A DNA stretch of 64,000 nucleotides from JAEUJM01 sp964635055 (GCA_964635055.1 CAZWMT010000012.1:1-64000); one strand, 5' to 3'; counted from the first letter of the stretch, positions 15,992 through 25,610 are shown. The notes: a model not told the origin generated them from the sequence alone. Made by a program: numbers and translations.

Positions 15992-17356
15992 TCAGCCGTC
16001 GAAGGTCGTGGGCCGGCCGAGGACGACGCCCCACAGTTGGCGCAGGCTCTCCCGCCAGCCCAGCGAGCGGGCCGCCGGCGAGTAGCCGATGGCGTGGTGG
16101 GGCAGGCGCACGCGCACCGGCACCGGGCGGATCGAGAACCGCAGTGGCCCGTCCATCACCTTGGTCTCACCGTCGAGGCCGATCTCGATCGGCTCGCCGG
16201 AGGTGACCTCGAACGTGTCCGTCGCCCACGAGTTGTACCCCTCGAAGCGCTCGGGATGGCCCCCGGCCAAGGCCGCGAGGAACGCCCCGGCCGCACCGGG
16301 CTTGTCGAGCACCAGCGAGACCACGCCGAGCTGGTGGGTGTCCATGCGGGGGCGGCTGCCCTGGGTGGCCACGGTCGAGCCGTACGGGTTGTTGGAGATC
16401 TGGACGATGTGGGCGCCGCGGTGCTCGGCGCCGTCGGGGCCGGTGAACCGCAGGTCGAAGGGCTGGGACTCGGGGCCCAGCACCTGAGGCAACGTCGCCA
16501 GGGTGGTGTCCACCTTGGCGTCGCGGTACTCGGGTGAGCGCACGATCGCGGCGTACACCCCCAGCGACACGTTGTTGACGAACACGTGGCCGTTCACATC
16601 GGCCAGGTCCATCTCGCGCTCGACCGCCTCGCCGTACGCGTCGAGGGCGCCCACCACGTCGTCACGGTCGAGGCCGAGGTCGAGGGCCAGGTGGTTGCGG
16701 GTGCCGGCGGGCACCACCACCATCGGCAGGCCGAGCTCGGCCGCGACCGTGCCCACCATGGCCTGCGACCCGTCGCCGCCGGCCATCCCGAGGACGTCGA
16801 CGCCACTCTCTGCCTTCTCGCGCACGGTGGCCAGCCAGTCCATTCCCGCCCCGAGGACGACCGGCTCGATGCCCCGCTTCTTGCACTCGTCGACCAGGTG
16901 GTTGCTCTCGGCCTTGCCGCCGCCCGACTTCAGGTTCATGAACAGCACGCCGCGCTGCGCTGCCGGCACCGGCGTGCCCGGCGTGTCGGTCTGCGACAGT
17001 GCGGTCACGGTGGTGCCCAGCGCGTACTTCGCCAACGCCACGGCGGCACCGATGGCGGCGACGCGCACGATCAGGGAGACCACGATCAGGCCCTCGCCGG
17101 CGACGACGCTGACCAGCAGCGCCACCACGAGCACGGCGGCCACGACGGCTGCAGTGACCCGCCTGCGGCCTTGCCGGGTCAGCGCGAGCCACGCTGCGGC
17201 CACCAGCGCCACGAGCAGGACGAACTGGACGACAACCCGCAGCGGGTCGTTGACCACCCGCACCAACGTCGCCACGGCCACCGCCAGGACCAGCACGGGC
17301 GCGACGACGGCAGCCAGCCGCCGCGACCCAGCCGGTTGCTCGTTCGACGTGCTCAT
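15992..17356 (-). CDS. Diacylglycerol kinase-like lipid kinase with N-terminal membrane helices
   Basis: The 454-residue protein has about four N-terminal membrane helices (residues 15-130) followed by a DAGK catalytic domain. Visible motifs are GVLFMNLKSGGGKAE, the nucleotide-binding GMAGGDGSQAMVG, and VVPAGTRNHLALDLGL. This family (YegS/DgkB/LCB5-like) phosphorylates diacylglycerol or other lipids. ATG 17356 was chosen because GAGGAGAC lies upstream and the alternative start at 17395 has none. It is the third minus-strand gene after the CYTH and PPK2 genes, 190 nt away, so it may have its own promoter. Membrane-domain fusion is less common than the soluble form. Confidence 0.85.
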   Translation of the reverse strand: MSTSNEQPAGSRRLAAVVAPVLVLAVAVATLVRVVNDPLRVVVQFVLLVALVAAAWLALTRQGRRRVTAAVVAAVLVVALLVSVVAGEGLIVVSLIVRVAAIGAAVALAKYALGTTVTALSQTDTPGTPVPAAQRGVLFMNLKSGGGKAESNHLVDECKKRGIEPVVLGAGMDWLATVREKAESGVDVLGMAGGDGSQAMVGTVAAELGLPMVVVPAGTRNHLALDLGLDRDDVVGALDAYGEAVEREMDLADVNGHVFVNNVSLGVYAAIVRSPEYRDAKVDTTLATLPQVLGPESQPFDLRFTGPDGAEHRGAHIVQISNNPYGSTVATQGSRPRMDTHQLGVVSLVLDKPGAAGAFLAALAGGHPERFEGYNSWATDTFEVTSGEPIEIGLDGETKVMDGPLRFSIRPVPVRVRLPHHAIGYSPAARSLGWRESLRQLWGVVLGRPTTFDG

Positions 17357-17546
17357 GACGTTCGTCTCCTCACCCGCGGTCACCGGACAGCGCACCGCTC
17401 ACCCGGTGGTGACCCTGCGTGCACCACCGAGCGATCACCACCGATACTGGCATTCGACGGCACCCGAGTGACACTCCCGCGCCGCTCGTCCGCTCGCCCG
17501 CCCCAGCCGCCGTCGGCACCCGGGAACGATCCGCAGTGGGCCCCGC

Positions 17547-18440
17547 TCAGTAGCGCTCGGGGATGTACCGCAGCGGAAGGTCGTTCTCGCGCGGGTCGGC
17601 CGGCGTCTCCCGCTCGGGCAACGTGACCGTGCGGTGCTCCGGCGGCTCGTAGGGAACCCGATCGAGGAGGTGCGAGATGATGTTCAGCCGCGCCCGCTTC
17701 TTGTCGTCCGAGTGCGCCAGGTACCACGGCGCCCAGGCGGTGTCGCTGGCGGCCAGCATGTCGTCTCGGGCCTGGGAGTACTCGTTCCACCGCGTGTACG
17801 ACAGCAGGTCGAGGTCGGACAGCTTCCAGATCTTGCGGGGGTCGTCGATGCGGCTCTGCAGGCGCAGGGTCTGCTCCTCCGGGCTGACCTCGAGCCAGTA
17901 CTTGAGCACCAGGATCCCCGAGTCGACCATGGCCTTCTCCACCCCGGGGACCATGTCGAGGAACCGGGCGGTCTCGTCGGGGGTGCAGAACCCCATGACC
18001 CGCTCGACCCCGGCCCGGTTGTACCAACTCCGGTCGAAGATGACCACCTCGCCCGCGGCCGGGAAGTGCGGCAGGTAGCGCTGGACGTACATCTGGCTCT
18101 TCTCGCGCTCGGTGGGCGCCGGCAGCGCGACGACCCGGAACACCCGGGGGCTCACCCGCTCGGTGATGGCCTTGATGGTGCCGCCCTTGCCCGCGGTGTC
18201 GCGGCCCTCGAAGGCGATGCAGATCTTCGCTCCCGTGGCCTTCACCCATTCCTGCATGGCCACCAGTTCGCCGTGCAGCACCTTCAGCTCGCGCCGGTAC
18301 TCCTTGTTCTTCATCTTCCCGGGCTTCATCGTCTCTGGCGTCATCGTCTCGGACGTCGTCGTCTTCGTCTTCGCCCGCGGCCGATCGTGCTCGCCGTGCT
18401 CCTTCTTCTGCTTCTTGTGCTTCTTGTGGCTCTTGGTCAT
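17547..18440 (-). CDS. ppk2: Polyphosphate kinase 2
   Basis: This 297-residue protein transfers phosphate between polyphosphate and nucleotides. The PPK2 core is complete: Walker A FEGRDTAGKGGTIKAI, the lid region with REKSQMYVQRYLPHFP, and Walker B VVIFDRSWYNRAGVERVMGF. The N-terminal 25 residues after the start are unusually basic (KSHKKHKKQKKEHGEH), a tail that could bind polyphosphate. ATG 18440 follows a GGGAG ribosome site; longer upstream frames are not coding. It follows the CYTH gene by 25 nt on the same strand. PPK2 class (ADP- or AMP-phosphorylating) cannot be fixed by eye. Confidence 0.93.
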   Translation of the reverse strand: MTKSHKKHKKQKKEHGEHDRPRAKTKTTTSETMTPETMKPGKMKNKEYRRELKVLHGELVAMQEWVKATGAKICIAFEGRDTAGKGGTIKAITERVSPRVFRVVALPAPTEREKSQMYVQRYLPHFPAAGEVVIFDRSWYNRAGVERVMGFCTPDETARFLDMVPGVEKAMVDSGILVLKYWLEVSPEEQTLRLQSRIDDPRKIWKLSDLDLLSYTRWNEYSQARDDMLAASDTAWAPWYLAHSDDKKRARLNIISHLLDRVPYEPPEHRTVTLPERETPADPRENDLPLRYIPERY

Positions 18441-18465
18441 GTCGGGCTCCCTCGGTCGGCCGGCG

Positions 18466-18951
18466 TCACCACGTCGAGAAGGGGTGGTGGGCCAGATGCT
18501 CGTTGTAGTAACGCTCGTCGTCGGTGACCTCCGTGCCGCACCAGGACGGCAGCGCCACCTCGTCCTGCTCGTCGGCCACCTCCACCTCGGCAAGGACGAG
18601 GCCCTCGTTGGCACCCTGGAAGACGTCGACGGTCCACTCCCTGCCGTCCGGGCCCGTCGCCGGGTACCGGGTCTTGGCGACGACGTGGCCGTCGCAGGCG
18701 TCCAACAGCAGTTCGGCCACGTCGCGATCGATCGCGCACTCCGCCTCGCGCCGGGTCATGCCGCGCCGCGGGCCCTTGACCGTGACCGTGTAGCGGTCGC
18801 GAGCCGCCACGAGTCGCACGCGCACGCTGAGGCCGGAAGCGTTCTCGAGGTACCCCTGGGCCAGGTCGGCGCCCCGCCCGCCCGCGGCGGCGACGACCGC
18901 TGGTGGGTCGGCCACCAGGAACTTCCGCTCGCGCTCGTAGCCGTCAACCAT
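18466..18951 (-). CDS. CYTH-domain triphosphatase
   Basis: This 161-residue protein starts with the defining ExExK motif (YERERKFLV) of the CYTH fold, followed by alternating charged strands such as LSVRVRLVAARDRYTVTVKG and LAEVEVADE. CYTH enzymes use metal to hydrolyse inorganic triphosphate, short polyphosphate or thiamine triphosphate. The neighbouring PPK2 gene, 25 nt downstream, supports a polyphosphate-related substrate. The ATG lies 7 nt after TAGCCT (18964-18959), so this two-gene unit is probably transcribed as a leaderless mRNA. Confidence 0.9.
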   Translation of the reverse strand: MVDGYERERKFLVADPPAVVAAAGGRGADLAQGYLENASGLSVRVRLVAARDRYTVTVKGPRRGMTRREAECAIDRDVAELLLDACDGHVVAKTRYPATGPDGREWTVDVFQGANEGLVLAEVEVADEQDEVALPSWCGTEVTDDERYYNEHLAHHPFSTW

Positions 18952-19139
18952 CACCGCCAGGCTATGACGACCCGGTCGGTCCGATGGCCGCACACCCGTC
19001 CGGCCGCCGGCCGCCGGCCGCTCGGCCGGGAGCGGGCACCCGCTCGTGCCGCCCGGCGAGCACCCGTGCCGTGGAGTACGGTCGTCGGCGGCGCGGTGGG
19101 ACGCGCGACCTGACCGGATCACTGGCGCGAGGTGGGGAC

Positions 19140-20522
19140 ATGAGGCCGAGGGCGAAGATGCGACGTGGTGTCGTTCGGGCAGTGGCGGTCGGGGCCGTGC
19201 TGACCACGGGCCTGCTGGCCGCGACGGCGGCGCCGGCCGCGGCCGACAACCCCCCGGTGTTCCTGGCCAAGTGGGGCACACTCGGCACGGGCACGACGCA
19301 GTTCGACACCCCGTCGGCGCTCGCCATCGGCCCCGACGGTGCCATCTACACCATCGACTCGGTCAACAGCCGGGTCCAGAAGTTCACCGCCAACGGCACG
19401 TTCGTGCGCCAGTGGGGCCGGCCCGGCACGGGGCGGGCGCAGTTCACGAACCCCGAGGGCATCGCGGTCGCCTCGGACGGCACCGTCTTCGTCAGCGACG
19501 ACGGCGACCGCATCCAGACCTTCACCTCGGACGGCGCCTTCATACGCCGCTTCGGCCAGACCGGCAGTGCCCTCGGACGGCTGTCCGACCCCGCCGGCCT
19601 CGCCGTGGACGAGAACGACAGCCTCTACGTGGCCGATCGCGGCAACAACCGCGTCCAGAAGTTCCGGGCCAACGGCCAGTTCCTCAACGCCTTCGGGGTT
19701 CCCGGCGGCGCCAACGGCCAGTTCAACGCCCCCTCGGCGGTGGCCGTCGACTCGGAGGACCACGTGCTGGTCGCCGACACGGGCAACCACCGCGTGCAGG
19801 TGTTCTCGCTGTTCGGCTCGTTCGTGACCGCCTTCGGCGGCCAGGGGACGGGCAACGGCCAGTTCCAGTCCCCGCGTGGGCTGTCCGTCGACAGCACCAA
19901 CCACGTCTTCGTGGCCGACAGCGGGAACGACCGCGTGCAGGAGTTGACGAACAGCGGGGCGTTCGTGTCGACCTGGGGCAGCACCGGGTCGGGCAAGGGC
20001 CGCTTCCACAACCCGACGGCCACCGCGGTCGACCGCCAGGACGACGTCTACGTCACCGACGCCGGCAACCACCGCGTCCAGGAGTTCGGGCCCGTCCCCC
20101 AGCCCGACGGCAGCATCCGGCTGGGCACGACCGGCGACTTCGCCGGCGACGGGATCTACAACACCTCCGGCCGCGCCCAGACGGCCAGCGCCACGGCGTC
20201 ACGCGGGGCGGCGGTCACCTTCGACGTCTCGATCGGCAACGACGGCCCCTTCCCCGACGAACTGCGGCTGCGGGGCGGGGCATCGACCCGTTCGTACACC
20301 GTGCGCTACGCGATCGGCGGCACGAACATCAGCGCCGCGGTGAAGGCGGGCACGTTCACCACCGGCTCCCTCGTGCCGGGCGAGGCCGTGACCGTGCGCA
20401 TCACGGTCACGGTGGGCTCCGGGGCACCGGCCGGTTCCAGCCTGAGCGCCACCCTGAAGGCGACGTCGGTGCTCGACCCCACGCGCCTCGACGTGGTCCG
20501 CTTCGTGACCGCCCGATCCTGA
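19140..20522 (+). CDS. Secreted NHL-repeat beta-propeller protein
   Basis: The 460-residue protein has an N-terminal signal peptide (basic start, hydrophobic core to about residue 35, cleavage near AAPAAADN). Six NHL repeats follow, each with a pattern like FNAPSAVAVDSEDHVLVADTG and NHRVQ, forming a propeller. The last 130 residues are a beta-rich, CARDB-like domain (AVTFDVSIGNDGPFPDELRLR). It probably works outside the cell in binding or adhesion. ATG 19140 has GGTGGGG upstream; the longer open frame is not coding. It is the first of three plus-strand genes leading to the polysaccharide deacetylase. Confidence 0.85.
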   Translation: MRPRAKMRRGVVRAVAVGAVLTTGLLAATAAPAAADNPPVFLAKWGTLGTGTTQFDTPSALAIGPDGAIYTIDSVNSRVQKFTANGTFVRQWGRPGTGRAQFTNPEGIAVASDGTVFVSDDGDRIQTFTSDGAFIRRFGQTGSALGRLSDPAGLAVDENDSLYVADRGNNRVQKFRANGQFLNAFGVPGGANGQFNAPSAVAVDSEDHVLVADTGNHRVQVFSLFGSFVTAFGGQGTGNGQFQSPRGLSVDSTNHVFVADSGNDRVQELTNSGAFVSTWGSTGSGKGRFHNPTATAVDRQDDVYVTDAGNHRVQEFGPVPQPDGSIRLGTTGDFAGDGIYNTSGRAQTASATASRGAAVTFDVSIGNDGPFPDELRLRGGASTRSYTVRYAIGGTNISAAVKAGTFTTGSLVPGEAVTVRITVTVGSGAPAGSSLSATLKATSVLDPTRLDVVRFVTARS

Positions 20523-20583
20523 CCGGCCGCCGCACCCACGCCACCGCGATGACCAGGTCGACGGGCTGTTCCACGGTCCGGCC

Positions 20584-20763
20584 ATGAACGACGCCGGCAC
20601 ACCCGAGGATCGTGACGACGACCGACGCCGCATCGAGCGTCTGGAGCAGGCGGTCGACCTGCTGGCCGACGCACTCCTGGAGGCGCTGCACTCGGGCCGA
20701 CCCCAGAGCGAGGACGCCCGCACCGCGGTGCACCGCGCCCGCCAACTCGTGCGGCGAGGATGA
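20584..20763 (+). CDS. Small coiled-coil protein, 59 residues
   Basis: A clean 60-codon frame from ATG 20584 encodes an acidic N-terminus followed by a helix with heptad-like hydrophobics (RRIERLEQAVDLLADALLEA). It ends in a basic RARQLVRRG. It lies between the NHL and deacetylase genes on the same strand with a 61-nt gap on each side. No family is recognised. Confidence 0.5.
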   Translation: MNDAGTPEDRDDDRRRIERLEQAVDLLADALLEALHSGRPQSEDARTAVHRARQLVRRG

Positions 20764-20824
20764 TGCGACCGGTCGGGTCCTTCGGCTCTGGCGCTGACAG
20801 ACGTCGGGCGAGCAGGATCACCGA

Positions 20825-22324
20825 GTGAGGGTTCGATGCCGCGCCGCCGCCATCATCACCATCTGCTGCAGTCTGCTGGCGCCGACCACCGCTTGGGCAC
20901 AGAGGGCACAGACCGGGCCCACCCCGCCCGACACGTCCTCGACGGTGCCGGCCGCGTCCGCCACCACGACTGCTCCGCCGGCGACGGCGACACCGGTGCC
21001 GCCGGCCGCGCCGACCGACGGCGGATCGCCGCCGATCGACACCACGACCACCACCCTGCCCCCCGACACCACGCCTCCCACCATCGGGCTGCACGTCACC
21101 CACGCGCACTTCAGCCCCAACGGCGACCGGGTCAGGGACAAGACCTTCGTGCAACTGACCGCGGTGGAGCCGGTGGACGTGGAGTTGGTGTTCCGCAACG
21201 CCAGCGGCACCGCCCGCAAGACGGAGCACTACTCGTTCGGTCCCGGTGACCTCGTCGCGTCCTGGGGCGGGCGCATCGAGCGCAACGGGGTGTGGGGTCG
21301 GGCCCGAGACGGCGACTACATCATGAAGGTCACCGCCACCGACGAGGCCGGCAACGCCACCCGCAAGACGCGCACCGTCACCGTGGACACCACCAAGCCC
21401 ACCTTCGGGTGGACCTCGATCACCCCGGACCCGTGGGGAGCCACCGGGGCCGCGTCGTACAACTTCGTCAGCCACGACGCCTCACCACCACTGACCGTGC
21501 AGGGCTCGGCCTGGAACCGCACCGGCGTGCTCGACGTGAGCACGGCGGTGACCCGGCCCCAGGGCACGGTCGCCCTGTCCTGGCGGCCGAACTACACCGA
21601 CGGCTCGGTGTTCCTGCCCGGGAACTACTTCGCGGCCGTCCGGGTGACCGACGACGCGGGCAACACCCTGGCCAGCAGTCCGTTCCGGGGGTTCCGGGTC
21701 GAGCGCCCCGTGGTCTCGACCGTCGTGCGACGGGTCGACGGGGCCGGCAACCGGGTGGCGGTCACCTTCGACGACTGCAACGACGGCGCGGCATGGACCT
21801 CGATCCTGGCCACGCTCAACCGCTACGGGGTGGGCGGCACGTTCTTCTGCCCCGGCGATCAGGTGCGCGCCCATCCCGGTGAGGCACAGGCCACCGCGTC
21901 AGCCGGCATGACCATCGGCAGCCACAGCAACGGCCACGCCCAGCTCACCCACCTGTCCTACGCCGACATCGTCACCCGGCTCCGGACCGACCAGGCCGCG
22001 TGGTGGTCGATCGCCCGGGTGACGCCCTCGCCGTACTTCCGACCGCCCTACGGCTCCTACGACTCCACGGTGCTGGCCGCCGCCGGCGACACCGGCTTCC
22101 GCTACACGGTCATCTGGGACGTCGACCCCAACGACTGGACCAATCCCGGTTCCGCCGCCATCGCCTCGCGGGTGCTGGGCTCGGTGCGACCCGGCTCGAT
22201 CGTGCTGCTCCACGTGCAGGGCCAGACCGCCGTGGCGCTCCCCGCCATCCTGAGCGGGCTCCGGGCCCGCGGCCTGCAGCAGTCCAGCCTGGCCGAGCTG
22301 TTCCACGCCGCCGGCTGGCACTGA
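20825..22324 (+). CDS. Secreted polysaccharide deacetylase
   Basis: The 499-residue protein has a signal peptide (start to about residue 27, ending AWAQ), a Thr/Pro linker, two Ig-like beta domains resembling FlgD/CARDB folds (residues about 75-295), and a C-terminal NodB deacetylase domain. The NodB motifs are VAVTFDDCNDG (motif 1 with Asp), GSHSNGH (metal-binding His pair), YFRPPYGSYD (motif 3) and a final hydrophobic VLLHVQG. It would remove N-acetyl groups from cell-wall or capsular glycan. The TGA at 22322-22324 coincides with the point where the neighbouring VIT sequence is cut. Confidence 0.9.
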   Translation: MRVRCRAAAIITICCSLLAPTTAWAQRAQTGPTPPDTSSTVPAASATTTAPPATATPVPPAAPTDGGSPPIDTTTTTLPPDTTPPTIGLHVTHAHFSPNGDRVRDKTFVQLTAVEPVDVELVFRNASGTARKTEHYSFGPGDLVASWGGRIERNGVWGRARDGDYIMKVTATDEAGNATRKTRTVTVDTTKPTFGWTSITPDPWGATGAASYNFVSHDASPPLTVQGSAWNRTGVLDVSTAVTRPQGTVALSWRPNYTDGSVFLPGNYFAAVRVTDDAGNTLASSPFRGFRVERPVVSTVVRRVDGAGNRVAVTFDDCNDGAAWTSILATLNRYGVGGTFFCPGDQVRAHPGEAQATASAGMTIGSHSNGHAQLTHLSYADIVTRLRTDQAAWWSIARVTPSPYFRPPYGSYDSTVLAAAGDTGFRYTVIWDVDPNDWTNPGSAAIASRVLGSVRPGSIVLLHVQGQTAVALPAILSGLRARGLQQSSLAELFHAAGWH

Positions 22325-22521
22325 GCCATGGCCCCCGCGGCCAGGCCGGCGGTGCCGGCCACCAGCACGGCGGAGCGTGACGCACTGGTGGCCGCCACGC
22401 CCACCAGGAGGCTGGCGGTGGACACGATGCCGTCGTTGGCGCCGAGCACCGCGGCCCGCAGCCATCCGATCCGTCCCGCCCGGTGACGCTCCGCATGCCG
22501 GCTGGTGGGCAGACGGGCCAT
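22324..22521 (-). pseudogene. Truncated VIT1/CCC1-family metal transporter
   Basis: From ATG 22521 the minus strand encodes 66 residues of a VIT (vacuolar iron transporter-like) protein: HRAGRIGWLRAAVLGANDGI, the VSTASLLVGVA helix, and AGTAGLAAGAMA. Intact members continue with a MAAGEYVSVSSQ motif and further helices. Here homology ends at base 22324, exactly where the deacetylase gene ends on the opposite strand; the remaining reading frame is antisense of that gene. This looks like a truncation caused by recombination that placed the deacetylase block here. Confidence 0.75.
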
Positions 22522-22613
22522 GGCCACAGCACACCACACCGCGCGACGCGTGACCCAGGGCAGCGGGAGCGCAGGTGGCGCCTCCGCCGCAGGCCCCGCC
22601 GGTTTGCTGCGGC

Positions 22614-24107
22614 TCAGGCGCCCGGCGGTCGCCCGAGGCGTGCCCGCACCGTCTTCGCGACGTCGCGGGGGTCGGGCAGGGCGAAGCCCTTGCGCAGCAG
22701 CGCTTCCTTCTTGTCGGTGAAGGGTGGGTACATCATCGGCGGGTCGAGCCTGGTGCTGCGGACGTGCACGGCGCGCTGATGGCTGAACGTGTCGAACCCG
22801 AACTTGCCGTGATAGGCCCCCATGCCGCTGGGGCCGACCCCGCCGAAGGGCAGGTCGGGGTTGGAGACGTGGAAGATCGTGCCGTTCACGCAGGCGCCGC
22901 CGCTGCTGGTGCGGTCGAGCACGTCGGCCACCTCGGCCCTGCGCTCGGAGAAGACGTAGAGGGCGAGCGGCTTGTCGCCGGCGTTCACCACCGACAGGGC
23001 GTCGTCGAGGCCGTCGGTGGCCAGCACCGGCAGGACCGGCCCGAAGATCTCGTCGGCCATCGCCGGCGCGTCGCGTGCCACGTCGGTGAGGATGGTGGGC
23101 GCCACGTAACGGGTGTCGGGGTCGGTGACCCCACCCACGGCCACCGTGCCCGAGTCGAGCAGTTTCTCGATCCGATGGAAGTGGGACGAGTTGACGATGC
23201 GGGCGTAGTCGGGGCTCTGCTGGGGATCGTCGCCGTAGAACTCGGCCACCACCGCGACCATCCGCTCGACCAGCGCGTCGTGCACCGAGCGATCGACCAG
23301 CACGTAGTCGGGGGCGATGCAGGTCTGGCCCGCGTTCAAGAACTTGCCCCAGACGATGCGATGGGCGGCGACGTCGAGGTTGGCGTCGGCGGTGACGATG
23401 GCGGGGCTCTTGCCGCCCAGTTCGAGCGTGACCGGGGTGAGGTGCTCGGCCGCGGCAGCCATCACCACCCGTGCCACCTTGCCGTTGCCCGTGTAGAACA
23501 GGTGATCGAAGCGCTGGGCCAGCAACTCGGTGGTCTCGGCCACACCCCCCTGCACCACCTGCAGGGCGGGATCGGCCAGACGGGTGATGATGTCGGCGAT
23601 CACGGCGGCGCTGGCGGGGGCGAGCTCGGAGGGCTTCACCACGACGGCGTTGCCGGCGGCGACGGCGGCGACCATGGGCTGGATCGACAGCTGCACCGGG
23701 TAGTTCCACGGGGCGATGACACCCACCACACCGAGGGGCTCGGGCACGATGCGCGACACGCCCGGCTTGAACGTGACGGGGGTGCGCACCCGTTGCGGCT
23801 TCATCCAGGTGCGCAGGTGGGCGACGGCGTGGTCGACCTCCTTGATCCCGAAGCCCACATCTGCGGTCCACGCCTCGAACACCGGCTTGCCCAGGTCGAG
23901 CCGCAGGGCCTCGAGCAGGTCGGCCTCACGGCTGACGAGGGCGTCGCGCACGGCGGCCAGCGTGGCGAGCCGCCAATGCAACGGGCGGGTGCGGCCGTCG
24001 TCGAAGGCGGCCCGAGCAGCGGCGACGCAGCCGGCGATGGCGGCGACGGGCGTGGCGTCGAACCCGAACGTGTCGGTGGCGGGTAGTCGCGCCTCGGTGG
24101 TGGTCAT
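22614..24107 (-). CDS. NAD(P)-dependent aldehyde dehydrogenase, class 3 type
   Basis: This 497-residue protein has all ALDH catalytic elements: GVIAPWNYPVQLS with the oxyanion Asn, GNAVVVKPSELAPAS (cofactor Lys), TLELGGKSPAIV with the general-base Glu, and FLNAGQTCIAPDY with the nucleophilic Cys. Length and the C-terminal PPFTDKKEALLRKG tail resemble class 3 fatty-aldehyde and coniferyl-aldehyde dehydrogenases. It would oxidise long-chain or aromatic aldehydes. A GAGGGGGAG ribosome site precedes the ATG. It converges with nothing directly, facing the truncated VIT gene downstream and the cyclase gene divergently upstream. Confidence 0.92.
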   Translation of the reverse strand: MTTTEARLPATDTFGFDATPVAAIAGCVAAARAAFDDGRTRPLHWRLATLAAVRDALVSREADLLEALRLDLGKPVFEAWTADVGFGIKEVDHAVAHLRTWMKPQRVRTPVTFKPGVSRIVPEPLGVVGVIAPWNYPVQLSIQPMVAAVAAGNAVVVKPSELAPASAAVIADIITRLADPALQVVQGGVAETTELLAQRFDHLFYTGNGKVARVVMAAAAEHLTPVTLELGGKSPAIVTADANLDVAAHRIVWGKFLNAGQTCIAPDYVLVDRSVHDALVERMVAVVAEFYGDDPQQSPDYARIVNSSHFHRIEKLLDSGTVAVGGVTDPDTRYVAPTILTDVARDAPAMADEIFGPVLPVLATDGLDDALSVVNAGDKPLALYVFSERRAEVADVLDRTSSGGACVNGTIFHVSNPDLPFGGVGPSGMGAYHGKFGFDTFSHQRAVHVRSTRLDPPMMYPPFTDKKEALLRKGFALPDPRDVAKTVRARLGRPPGA

Positions 24108-24263
24108 GGCTCCCCCTCGTCCCGGTGGTGGGTCCTACCAGGCTACGTCGCCGGCGGGTCCGATGACCCACCGATCACCCACCAATGACCCACCGATGGA
24201 GTCCCTCGGGCGGGTGGGCCCGGTCCCCTCCGCCACCGGCCACCCATACGCTAGACAGGCGCC

Positions 24264-25610
24264 GTGAGCGACCAGTGGACCGCGACCGTGGCGCAGTTCA
24301 TGGCGTCGGGGCCGGTGGGGCTGTTGGCCATCGATCCGGTCGGCCGCGTGGGGCACGCCAACGTCGCCGCCACCGAGATCCTCGGGGGCGACGTCACCGG
24401 CATGATCATCACCGATCTCATTCACCCGGACGACGTCGCGCGGATCATGGCCGCGACCCGCATCACGACCTGGGGCGAGGACCGACGGGACCCCGGGTCG
24501 GTGTGGCGCATGGTCCTCCCGACCGGTGCCAGCATCGAGATCCTGGTGCAGACCGCCACCGCCGACGTCGACGCCGTGCGCTACCTGCTGCTCGGGTTCC
24601 TGCCCGCCCCCCACCGGCTGGCGATCCTCACCACGCTGGAGGACGTCGCCGCGGCGCGGCCCCTGCCGGCCACCTTCGCCGGGTTGATGGACAGCATCGT
24701 CAGCGAGGCGGGCGGCCTGTGCATCAACTGGATCGCCCCGGACGCTGAGGTGCACCTCTTCGGCAACCTCCCACCGATCCTGGGCGGCGTCACCGAGGAC
24801 GGCCGACGGGACCGCGACCCCACCGCGCCGTGGGTCGAGGCCGCGAAGACCGGCAAGGCCACCCGACGCGAGCACCTCGGCGAGCTCCGGCCCGAGGTGG
24901 CCGACGCCGCCCGCGACGCGGGGTACGTCGGGTGCTGCGTGTCCCCTGTCGCCGACCCGGCCACGGGGCACGCTCTGCTGTATGTCAACTGGGTGCGGCA
25001 CACGTCGCACCTCGCCTACGTGGAACAGACGTTCGCGGACGTGCTGGCCGACGTGTTGTCGGTGGCGCTCGTCCGGGCCGAGGACGCCCGGCAGTTGCGC
25101 TACGCCGCCCACCACGACCAGCTCACCGGGCTGGCCAACCGGCGGGCGTTCTTCGACACACTGACCGCGGCGCTTGCCCAGGGCCCCGCGAGCATCCTCT
25201 ACCTCGACCTCGACGGCTTCAAGCTGGTCAACGACCGGTTCGGCCATGACGCCGGCGACCGCGTCCTCGTCGCGGTGGCCGAGCGCCTCCGCGCCGACGC
25301 TCCCGTCGAGGCACTGGTCGGTCGACTGGGCGGCGACGAGTTCGGCATCGTCGTCCCGGGCGACGATGGCAGCGTCGCCGAGCGCCTCGCCGTCCGGATC
25401 GTGGACGCCGTGGGCCGACCGTTCGCGCTGGAGCGCTACGGCGAGATCACGGTGGGCGTCAGCGTCGGCTTCTCCGTCACCGACGGTGCCGCGCCGGCTG
25501 AGCCGGCTGCGCTCGTGCGGGCCGCCGACGAGGCCCTCCGCGACGCGAAGGGCGACGGCAAGGGCACGTGGGTGCGGGCCGCCACCCGCGGGCCCACCTC
25601 CACCACCTGA
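24264..25610 (+). CDS. PAS-GGDEF diguanylate cyclase
   Basis: This 448-residue cytosolic protein has an N-terminal PAS-like domain (residues about 15-110), a GAF-like middle region (about 125-275) and a GGDEF domain (about 285-440). The active-site signature is GRLGGDEFGIVV, with the metal and GTP ligands ILYLDLDGFKLVND and a Gly/His/Asp pattern in HDAGDRVLVAVA. It should make cyclic di-GMP from two GTP. No RxxD inhibitory site is visible five residues before GGDEF. GTG 24264 lies 6 nt after TAGACA, so it is probably leaderless. No EAL domain is present. Confidence 0.92.
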   Translation: MSDQWTATVAQFMASGPVGLLAIDPVGRVGHANVAATEILGGDVTGMIITDLIHPDDVARIMAATRITTWGEDRRDPGSVWRMVLPTGASIEILVQTATADVDAVRYLLLGFLPAPHRLAILTTLEDVAAARPLPATFAGLMDSIVSEAGGLCINWIAPDAEVHLFGNLPPILGGVTEDGRRDRDPTAPWVEAAKTGKATRREHLGELRPEVADAARDAGYVGCCVSPVADPATGHALLYVNWVRHTSHLAYVEQTFADVLADVLSVALVRAEDARQLRYAAHHDQLTGLANRRAFFDTLTAALAQGPASILYLDLDGFKLVNDRFGHDAGDRVLVAVAERLRADAPVEALVGRLGGDEFGIVVPGDDGSVAERLAVRIVDAVGRPFALERYGEITVGVSVGFSVTDGAAPAEPAALVRAADEALRDAKGDGKGTWVRAATRGPTSTT

